Assembly: GCF_050337105.1 (NCBI RefSeq)
Contig: NZ_JAKJSQ010000110.1
Location: forward strand, 1 to 7,429
Length of the DNA: 7,429 nucleotides
Direction of reading: 5' to 3'
DNA from: Aliivibrio_A kagoshimensis
Lineage (GTDB): Bacteria > Pseudomonadota > Gammaproteobacteria > Enterobacterales > Vibrionaceae
Made by a program: the position numbers and the translations under genes. Of the stretch, positions 1 through 4,607 are shown piece after piece (positions within the stretch are counted from its first letter, which is position 1; each line of letters opens with the position of its first letter). The notes under the pieces are model-generated. The model had not been told where the DNA came from and did no database searches. It was given only the letters and a program-made list of their open reading frames with translations.

Positions 1-97
1 TTATAGTGAATCGGACGCGGGGTGGAGCAGTTTGGTAGCTCGTCGGGCTCATAACCCGAAGGCCGTCGGTTCAAATCCGGCCCCCGCAACCAATCTC
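1..97 (+). repeat. Direct repeat copy 1 containing initiator tRNA
   Basis: These 97 bases are identical to 270-366 (offset 269). The repeat comprises a 15-nt leader (TTATAGTGAATCGGA), the complete tRNA-fMet gene and five bases after the CCA end. Identity stops at 98 versus 367. Because the window starts at the first base of the repeat, the true left boundary may lie further out. The shared leader suggests duplication of a unit, or gene conversion that kept the copies identical, rather than independent tRNA genes. Confidence 0.9.
16..92 (+). tRNA. tRNA-fMet (CAT), initiator
   Basis: This is a 77-nt gene with the CCA end encoded. The acceptor strands are CGCGGGG and CCCCGCA, giving the C1-A72 mismatch that marks bacterial initiator tRNAs. 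The anticodon stem carries three consecutive G-C pairs (GGG/CCC) around the loop CTCATAA, which are required for P-site entry. The T arm is GTCGG-TTCAAAT-CCGGC. From memory it differs from E. coli initiator tRNA only at a few D-loop and variable-loop positions. It delivers formyl-methionine to start codons. It is probably co-transcribed with the following tRNA-Gly, 20 nt downstream. Confidence 0.97.
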
Positions 98-110
98 TTT
101 TTAAAAGAGA
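94..110 (+). other. Inverted repeat in tRNA spacer
   Basis: TCTCTTTT (94-101) and AAAAGAGA (103-110) are perfect complements separated by one base, so in RNA a shorter stem with a 3-5 nt loop would form. It lies between fMet copy 1 and tRNA-Gly. There is no GC-rich stem plus T tract, so a terminator is unlikely; a processing hairpin is more plausible. The equivalent place after fMet copy 2 has a degraded version. Confidence 0.4.
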
Positions 111-112
111 AT

Positions 113-188
113 GCGATACTAGCTCAGTTGGTAGAGCGCAACCTTGCCAAGGTTGAGGTCACGAGTTCGAGCCTCGTGTATCGCTCCA
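113..188 (+). tRNA. tRNA-Gly (GCC)
   Basis: This 76-nt gene folds as a complete cloverleaf: acceptor GCGATAC/GTATCGC, D arm GCTC/GAGC, anticodon arm CAACC-TTGCCAA-GGTTG with anticodon GCC, T arm ACGAG-TTCGAGC-CTCGT, then discriminator T and encoded CCA. It decodes GGC and GGU glycine codons. It is the same isoacceptor as the E. coli glyV/glyX/glyY genes that neighbour queG, which supports conserved synteny. It lies between two identical initiator tRNA genes. Confidence 0.97.
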
Positions 189-269
189 AATTTTAACTTT
201 GTGTGCAGTGAGCATGTAAAGCGGATAGTTGTCATCGAACTTATGCGGTGGAAGTCATCACTAACTTTA

Positions 270-366
270 TTATAGTGAATCGGACGCGGGGTGGAGCAGT
301 TTGGTAGCTCGTCGGGCTCATAACCCGAAGGCCGTCGGTTCAAATCCGGCCCCCGCAACCAATCTC
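270..366 (+). repeat. Direct repeat copy 2 containing initiator tRNA
   Basis: This is the second copy of the 97-bp unit at 1-97, with no differences. Upstream of it, TCACTA (258-263) and TAGTGA (273-278) could form a 6-bp hairpin that includes part of the leader, possibly a processing signal. Downstream, the spacer diverges and no tRNA-Gly gene follows at the expected distance. Confidence 0.9.
285..361 (+). tRNA. tRNA-fMet (CAT), initiator, second copy
   Basis: This gene is identical base for base to the initiator tRNA at 16-92, including the C1-A72 mismatch, the GGG/CCC anticodon stem and the encoded CCA. It begins 96 nt after the end of tRNA-Gly. No good promoter is visible in that spacer, so it is probably processed from the same precursor. 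It is the last tRNA gene I can find before the long gene-free stretch. Confidence 0.97.
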
Positions 367-474
367 CTTTTAAGAGTAGAAGTACTTTTAACAGTCAGAG
401 ACAAAGAGAACAGAGTTTCGTTATTCTCTTCTAGCATTAAATACTCATACTAGCTGTGATAGTTATACTGAGTG

Positions 475-486
475 AGTTGTCATCGA
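475..486 (+). repeat. Short repeat of the tRNA-Gly/fMet spacer
   Basis: AGTTGTCATCGA here matches 227-238 exactly, and scattered identity continues for about ten bases (CT and AT in register). The first copy lies in the spacer after tRNA-Gly. The second lies about 114 nt beyond the last tRNA. It may be the remnant of another array unit whose tRNA-Gly has been lost. Confidence 0.4.
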
Positions 487-499
487 GCTCATCGATGTG

Positions 500-508
500 T
501 TATACCCA
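500..508 (+). promoter_or_regulatory. Weak DnaA-box match
   Basis: TTATACCCA matches TTATNCACA at eight of nine positions; the seventh base is C instead of A. Alone it would be weak, but it is on the same side of queG as the stronger boxes. Confidence 0.25.
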
Positions 509-578
509 TTTATCTTACTATAAAGAATAAATAGCCATATTCTGTACGGTTTTTTTGATATTCATTTAAGAATCTAGT

Positions 579-591
579 TATCAATATCTAG
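579..591 (+). promoter_or_regulatory. IHF-like binding site
   Basis: TATCAATATCTAG fits the IHF consensus WATCAANNNNTTR at every fixed position except the second T of TTR. An AT-rich flank follows, including the inverted repeat TTTTATG-T-CATAAAA at 595-609. It lies about 100 bp left of the strong DnaA-box pair. IHF is needed for E. coli datA function; whether IHF binds here is inference. Confidence 0.35.
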
Positions 592-689
592 CGTTTTTAT
601 GTCATAAAATATCTGTATATAGTGCCCAAGATAAAAATCGTGTACTAGGTCATACTTATGTGTNAATTATAATTCTGATATCAACAGAG

Positions 690-698
690 TTATCCACA
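690..698 (+). promoter_or_regulatory. DnaA box (TTATCCACA)
   Basis: This is an exact match to the highest-affinity DnaA box sequence. The surrounding bases, ACAGAG before and G after, also resemble the R4 box context of E. coli oriC as I recall it. It faces the box at 708-716. Confidence 0.75.
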
Positions 699-707
699 GA
701 ATGGATC

Positions 708-716
708 TGTGAATAA
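708..716 (-). promoter_or_regulatory. DnaA box (TTATTCACA on minus strand)
   Basis: TGTGAATAA on the plus strand reads TTATTCACA on the minus strand, fitting TTATNCACA exactly. Together with 690-698 it forms an imperfect palindrome: 10-bp arms 690-699 and 707-716 agree at nine of ten positions, around a 7-nt centre that ends in the GATC site at 704-707. Confidence 0.7.
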
Positions 717-757
717 GTCTGTTAATAGTTTCAGTTTAAGTCAGATTACATATGGGC

Positions 758-777
758 TAAGCAAGGATCCTTGCTTA
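758..777. repeat. Perfect 20-bp palindrome
   Basis: The half TAAGCAAGGA is followed directly by its exact reverse complement, with GATC at the centre (766-769). Neither strand has a T tract after it, so it is not a standard intrinsic terminator for the tRNA or queG transcripts. It could be a binding site for a dimeric protein or a cruciform-forming element. Confidence 0.6.
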
Positions 778-791
778 TTGATAGTGTGATT

Positions 792-804
792 CATCAATCG
801 GTTT
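792..804 (+). promoter_or_regulatory. IHF-like binding site between DnaA boxes
   Basis: CATCAATCGGTTT contains the full core ATCAANNNNTT; only the two degenerate end positions (W and R) fail. It lies between the facing box pair (690-716) and the boxes at 916-971, a position where IHF bending could bring bound DnaA molecules together. Evidence is from consensus only. Confidence 0.35.
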
Positions 805-915
805 TAATCCCAACCCATTGAATTAAATGGATATTAGTTGGTTGTCGGGTGTTTAATTCTATTTCTTGGAAGATCTTTAAGCAGATATTCTTTGATCCTA
901 ATCATCAATTCTTAC

Positions 916-924
916 TGTGTTTAA
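916..924 (-). promoter_or_regulatory. DnaA-box match, one mismatch (minus strand)
   Basis: TGTGTTTAA reads TTAAACACA on the minus strand, differing from TTATNCACA only at position four. A hairpin-capable inverted repeat follows at 930-945 (TGCATT, loop ATTC, AATGCA). Confidence 0.35.
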
Positions 925-962
925 CTTTTTGCATTATTCAATGCATCTCCGCTTCAGTTTTC

Positions 963-971
963 TTTTCCACA
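963..971 (+). promoter_or_regulatory. DnaA box (TTTTCCACA)
   Basis: This fits the consensus TTWTNCACA exactly, with W being T. It lies 22 bp beyond the 3' end of queG and is the right-most of the boxes. Confidence 0.5.
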
Positions 972-993
972 TTAAGATGACAAGGGTTATCGA

Positions 994-2136
994 CTAGGCA
1001 TCCCTTGGTAAACCCTTCTGGATTATTCTAATTAAGCGCTTCTCTTTTGCTGAGGAGACACTGATCAACTCCCTTCTACTCTCTTGCTGCTCAATAGACC
1101 ACTTGATATGAATATCGAGTAATTCTGAATGGCCTAAGTATTGCGTAAGCGTATCGACAACTGTTCGCTTATAGGGGGCATTACCTAATGCTACAACAAT
1201 GTTTCTTTGCCATTGAAGGTGACCAATTCGGCGAATGGGTGAGCCCTCTAACCGTTTCATGAATTCATCTTCTGTCCAAGTGAACAAGGTTAATAAGTCC
1301 AAGGTTGAAAAGTGATCACGACGATGGAAGTCTTGTTGTTGGGTAATATCGGCTTGTCTATTCCATGGGCAAACTAACTGACAGTCGTCACAACCATATA
1401 TTCGGTTACCAAGTTTGGGCCTTAACTCTTCGGGAATCACGCCGTCAAACTCAATGGTTAAATAGGAGATGCACAGCCTTGCATCGACAACACCAGGCGA
1501 GACAATCGCATTGGTTGGACACGAAGTAATACAAGCGGAACATTTACCACATTGGTCGTCAACAGGTTGATCAACAGGCAATGGAATATCCACCAATAAT
1601 TCACCAAGAAAAAACCAAGAACCAGCACTCGCATCAAGAAGAAGTGAGTGCTTACCAATCCAGCCAAGTCCCGCTTTCTCAGCCAAGGGACGCTCTAAGA
1701 TTGGCGCGGAATCAACAAAAGGACGAAACCCTAACTCTCCCACTTCTTGCTCGATTTTTTGGCCTAATTTTTTTAGCTGGTTACGTACTAGTTTGTGGTA
1801 GTCTCGACCTAGAGCATAACGGCTAATATAGGCTTGATTGGCGTCACTTAAGTTACTGGCAAATTGAGCCTCAGGTGGTAAATAATTCATTCGTGCACTG
1901 ATGACACGAACGGTCCCTGGGAGAAGTTCATTGGGTCTTGCCCGCATCATGCCATGTCTTGCCATCCAGTCCATGTCACCGTGATAGCCAGCATCGAGCC
2001 AATCTTGAAGTGGTTTCTCTCTTGATGTTAAATCAATGTCGCAAATGCCCACGTGCTGAAAGCCGAGATCTAACCCCCACTTCTTTATATTTTCAGCCAG
2101 TAAGGTGTAATCGATATCTATCAAGTGAAAATCCAC
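994..2136 (-). CDS. queG: Epoxyqueuosine reductase
   Basis: This enzyme reduces epoxyqueuosine to queuosine at the wobble base of GUN-decoding tRNAs, using cobalamin and two 4Fe-4S clusters in the cytoplasm. From the GTG at 2136 the protein is 380 residues (E. coli is about 379). Visible motifs are GYHGDMDWMARH near residue 50, SRYALGRDYHK near 105, FVDSAPILERPLAEKAG near 140 with the presumed proton-donor Asp142, a ferredoxin-like CGKCSACITSCP (Cys196, 199, 202, 206), Cys222, and YGCDDCQLVCPWN (Cys249, 252, 256), ending in GLPRDA as in E. coli. The start is uncertain. No ATG precedes the conserved core, GTG 2136 lacks a clear ribosome site, TTG 2124 has GTGGA seven bases upstream, and a TTG at 2199 would give 401 residues with a non-conserved extension. 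The gene is divergent from tsaE. Function is secure. Confidence 0.93.
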   Translation of the reverse strand: MDFHLIDIDYTLLAENIKKWGLDLGFQHVGICDIDLTSREKPLQDWLDAGYHGDMDWMARHGMMRARPNELLPGTVRVISARMNYLPPEAQFASNLSDANQAYISRYALGRDYHKLVRNQLKKLGQKIEQEVGELGFRPFVDSAPILERPLAEKAGLGWIGKHSLLLDASAGSWFFLGELLVDIPLPVDQPVDDQCGKCSACITSCPTNAIVSPGVVDARLCISYLTIEFDGVIPEELRPKLGNRIYGCDDCQLVCPWNRQADITQQQDFHRRDHFSTLDLLTLFTWTEDEFMKRLEGSPIRRIGHLQWQRNIVVALGNAPYKRTVVDTLTQYLGHSELLDIHIKWSIEQQESRRELISVSSAKEKRLIRIIQKGLPRDA

Positions 2137-2426
2137 TATTATGGGAGTAAGTCTTGCGCGTATTCTATCATAAATCTTATAGTGGCTATTAGTGCTCAAA
2201 AGGAGTAACAGGGAAAGGGATTTGGTATAATCAGCCCAAAATCTAACTTTCTTTGTTTCTTGTTGTCACATTTCTAACGTTAACTCCGTTAATATTTGTT
2301 GAGTTGCGTAGTATTATGAGTGGATATTGAACAATTGTTAGAGATGTTTTTACGGAATAGACAGCAAATGAATTCGATTTAATTGATGTCCAAATTTTTA
2401 TAATCAACCAATGATAAACGTTAATA
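2137..2426. other. Divergent queG/tsaE intergenic region
   Basis: This stretch of about 290 bases carries the control signals of both divergent genes and no supportable coding region. In enterics nnr (NAD(P)H-hydrate repair) occupies the slot between queG and tsaE; no trace of it is seen here. Visible elements are the extended -10 at 2223-2231, the 10-bp palindrome AACAATTGTT (2330-2339), a second TATAAT at 2399-2404 without a properly spaced -35, and an IHF-like 12-of-13 match at 2402-2414. Several -10-like sequences face queG on the minus strand, but none has a convincing -35. Confidence 0.6.
2223..2231 (+). promoter_or_regulatory. Extended -10 promoter for tsaE operon
   Basis: TGGTATAAT is a perfect TATAAT with the TGn extension, which can act without a good -35; none is visible 17 bp upstream. 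Transcription would start near 2238 and run right, giving a leader of roughly 190 nt before tsaE. Assignment to the operon is by position and orientation. Confidence 0.55.
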
Positions 2427-2891
2427 ATGCAAACAATCGAATTAAAATTTGCCAATGAAGATGAAACGATACATTTCGGTGGCAAACTGGCTCAGGCCTG
2501 TCAACAACAAACAACCATCTATCTACATGGTGATTTAGGTGCAGGAAAAACCACATTTAGCCGAGGATTTATTCGCGCTTTAGGACATAAAGGCAACGTA
2601 AAAAGTCCAACCTATACTTTGGTTGAACCTTATGAACTGAGTCAGTGGCAGGTATATCATTTTGATCTATACCGTTTAGCTGATCCTGAAGAGTTAGAGT
2701 ACATGGGGATTCGAGATTACTTTACTGAAGATGCAATCTGTCTCGTTGAATGGCCAGAAAAGGGAGAGGGCATGCTGCCTAAACCTGATTTAGACATAGA
2801 TTTACGTTATTGTGGTGAGCAACGAATCGCTCGGATCACCGCGAATAATGATTATGGAATTACTTTGATTAAGCGATTGGAATTGTGTTGA
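2427..2891 (+). CDS. tsaE: tRNA t6A37 biosynthesis ATPase TsaE
   Basis: TsaE is the small ATPase that works with TsaB and TsaD to attach the threonylcarbamoyl group to A37 of ANN-decoding tRNAs (t6A). The 154-residue product matches the family length. It shows the Walker A loop GDLGAGKTT at 35-43 (Lys41), the conserved SPTYTLVEPY at 60-69, HFDLYRL at 78-84 with Asp80 as the Walker B acid, ADPEELEYMGIRDYF at about 85-99 and LVEWPEKG at 106-113. It is the first gene of the plus-strand operon, and its last 7 bp overlap the amiB start. The ATG has no good Shine-Dalgarno sequence; the start is chosen because the N-terminus aligns with the E. coli protein. It is very likely essential, as in E. coli. 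Confidence 0.95.
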   Translation: MQTIELKFANEDETIHFGGKLAQACQQQTTIYLHGDLGAGKTTFSRGFIRALGHKGNVKSPTYTLVEPYELSQWQVYHFDLYRLADPEELEYMGIRDYFTEDAICLVEWPEKGEGMLPKPDLDIDLRYCGEQRIARITANNDYGITLIKRLELC

Positions 2892-4606
2892 TTGGACAAA
2901 AAATAGGCCTCTATTTTTCATTTTTATTATGGGTTGTACTCGGGCTCTCTACCGCGCAGGCAAACTCTTTAGAAGGGCTGCGTGTGTGGCCCTCTCCAGA
3001 TGAAACTCGAATTGTTATCGACTTAAAGTCAGAAGCTAATTTTAGCTACTTCACATTAAGCAGTCCGTTTCGTCTTGTTGTAGACCTGAAGCAGACTCAC
3101 CTAAAATCAAAACTTCCCTTAACCATTACCAACAGCGATGTACTAACGAAAATTCGCAAAAGCACAGCGCCAGCCAAAGGTACAACACGTCTAGTATTAG
3201 AACTCAAAAAAAGTGTAAAACCAACACTGTTTAAATTAGCGCCAACGCCGGGTGGTCAGTATGGCTATCGATTGGTCGTCGACCTACCTCACAATAAAGA
3301 GTCCAGTAGTGCAGTTGTGAGCAATCGTCCATCATCGACAACCCCGGTCGTGAATAAAGATGCCGCTCAGCTTATTGGTTCTGGTGATATTGTTGTGGCG
3401 ATCGATGCGGGTCATGGTGGAGAGGATCCCGGCTCAGTTGGCCCTACTCGCAAGTATGAGAAGCACACAACATTAGCAGTGTCGAAGAAAATTGCCGCCC
3501 GTATTAATGCTGTACCAGGAATGAAAGCGGTACTGACACGACGAGGTGACTACTTTGTTAATTTAAACCGTCGCTCTGAAATTGCCCGTAAAAATAAAGC
3601 ACATCTACTTGTTTCAGTGCATGCTGACAGCTTTACCTCTTCTCAGCCTCGTGGTGGTTCAGTCTTTGTTTTAAATACACGCAGAGCTAACTCAGAGATT
3701 GGCCGTTGGGTGGTTAAACACGAAGAGCAATCAGAGCTACTTGGTGGCGCGGGTGAGGTACTGTCAAAAGCTCACAACGACAAAAACTTAAGTCAGACGT
3801 TGTTGGATTTGCAATTTAGACACTCTACCACTGAAGGGTACAAGGTAGCGTCTAATATTCTCTCTGAGATGGGAAAGGTGACTAAACTGCATAAGCGAGA
3901 ACCAGTACCAGCTAGCCTTGCGGTATTAAAGTCTCCAGATATTCCATCTGTTTTAGTCGAAACGGGTTTTATTTCAAATCGCACTGAAGAGAAGTTGCTG
4001 TTTCAAAGAGCACATCAGGATAAATTGGCTGCCGCTATTTCTAAAGCCATCATTGATTATTTTGAAGACAATGCACCTGCTGGCACTATGTTTGCCTTAA
4101 AAAACCAGCAAATCAAACACAGTGTAAAACGCGGTGAGTCGCTCTCAATTATCGCAAAAAAATATGGAACGTCGATTCAGAGTATAAAAACCAGTAACAA
4201 ATTAAAAAGTAGCAGCTTACGAATTGGCCAAGTGCTATATATCACTGGTGCAAATGCGGTCACCACTAAACCGCAAAGTAAACCCAAAACCTTACCCACC
4301 ACTAAAATGAGCACTCACGTTGTAAGAAAAGGTGAGTATCTTGGGAAAATAGCGGCTAAATATGGTGTGTCAGCGTCAAGTATTAAAATTTGGAATGGTT
4401 TGAAGAGTGATAAGGTATTTGTAGGTCAAAAACTCAAAGTGAAAGTGCTGAGTACCAAAACCGTGAAGCATAAAGTGAAACGCGGAGAGTTTCTTGGAAA
4501 AATTGCATCCAACTATGGTATCTCTGTCGCTCAGCTTCGAAAAGCCAATCAACTGCGTTCTGATCAGCTTGCCGTTGGGCAATGGTTGATCATTCCGAGT
4601 AGTTAA
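2885..4606 (+). CDS. amiB: Periplasmic N-acetylmuramoyl-L-alanine amidase AmiB
   Basis: AmiB cleaves the amide bond between MurNAc and the stem peptide to split septal peptidoglycan at division. The 573-residue product has a signal peptide (hydrophobic stretch about 8-22, likely cleavage after AQA at 26), an AMIN domain at about 28-135 for septal targeting, a linker, an Amidase_3 domain at about 168-392, and three LysM repeats at about 411-454, 478-521 and 528-571. Zinc ligands are His177 (DAGHGG), Glu192 and His246 (SVHAD); the catalytic acid is Glu359 (VLVETGF). Residues about 275-312 form the insert that in AmiB/AmiC is an autoinhibitory helix released by an EnvC-type activator. E. coli AmiB has one LysM; the longer tail fits vibrio homologues as I recall them. 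The start is GTG 2885 (7-bp overlap with tsaE); TTG 2888 has better spacing from GGA and would give a 4-nt TTGA overlap. Confidence 0.94.
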   Translation: MLIGQKIGLYFSFLLWVVLGLSTAQANSLEGLRVWPSPDETRIVIDLKSEANFSYFTLSSPFRLVVDLKQTHLKSKLPLTITNSDVLTKIRKSTAPAKGTTRLVLELKKSVKPTLFKLAPTPGGQYGYRLVVDLPHNKESSSAVVSNRPSSTTPVVNKDAAQLIGSGDIVVAIDAGHGGEDPGSVGPTRKYEKHTTLAVSKKIAARINAVPGMKAVLTRRGDYFVNLNRRSEIARKNKAHLLVSVHADSFTSSQPRGGSVFVLNTRRANSEIGRWVVKHEEQSELLGGAGEVLSKAHNDKNLSQTLLDLQFRHSTTEGYKVASNILSEMGKVTKLHKREPVPASLAVLKSPDIPSVLVETGFISNRTEEKLLFQRAHQDKLAAAISKAIIDYFEDNAPAGTMFALKNQQIKHSVKRGESLSIIAKKYGTSIQSIKTSNKLKSSSLRIGQVLYITGANAVTTKPQSKPKTLPTTKMSTHVVRKGEYLGKIAAKYGVSASSIKIWNGLKSDKVFVGQKLKVKVLSTKTVKHKVKRGEFLGKIASNYGISVAQLRKANQLRSDQLAVGQWLIIPSS

Positions 4607-4607
4607 T

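Larger units (their letters stand above)
367..993. other. Gene-free intergenic region, candidate datA-like DnaA-binding locus
   Basis: No open reading frame, RNA gene or IS sequence can be supported over these 627 AT-rich bases. They carry exact DnaA boxes at 690-698 (+), 708-716 (-) and 963-971 (+), 8-of-9 matches at 500-508 (+) and 916-924 (-), IHF-like sites at 579-591 and 792-804, four GATC sites (704, 766, 872, 894) and a 20-bp palindrome at 758-777. Established knowledge: E. coli datA, which binds many DnaA molecules and with IHF promotes DnaA-ATP hydrolysis, lies near tRNA-Gly genes and queG. Inference: this region may be the counterpart. An ambiguous base lies at 664. The alternative is chance accumulation of AT-rich matches, but the two near-perfect facing boxes argue against that. 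Confidence 0.5.

Noticed and set aside
119..358. Minus-strand open frame of 79 codons across the tRNA genes
   Set aside because: It lies almost wholly on tRNA genes and their repeats; it is a well-known kind of spurious frame from tRNA antisense sequence.
404..430. Terminator after the tRNA array
   Set aside because: A 7-bp AT-rich stem with a 13-nt loop and no T tract does not meet the usual pattern.
690..716. Chromosomal origin oriC
   Set aside because: The left box resembles oriC R4, but there are no AT-rich 13-mer repeats in the oriC arrangement and no mnmG or mioC next to it, and the neighbours match the datA position instead.
758..777. Bidirectional terminator
   Set aside because: The palindrome has no spacer and no T run on either strand; kept as a palindrome of unknown role.
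930..945. queG terminator (TGCATT-ATTC-AATGCA hairpin)
   Set aside because: On the queG strand the stem is followed by an A run, not a T run.
1581..2150. Plus-strand frames opposite queG
   Set aside because: They are antisense to a strongly conserved gene and show no recognisable protein features.
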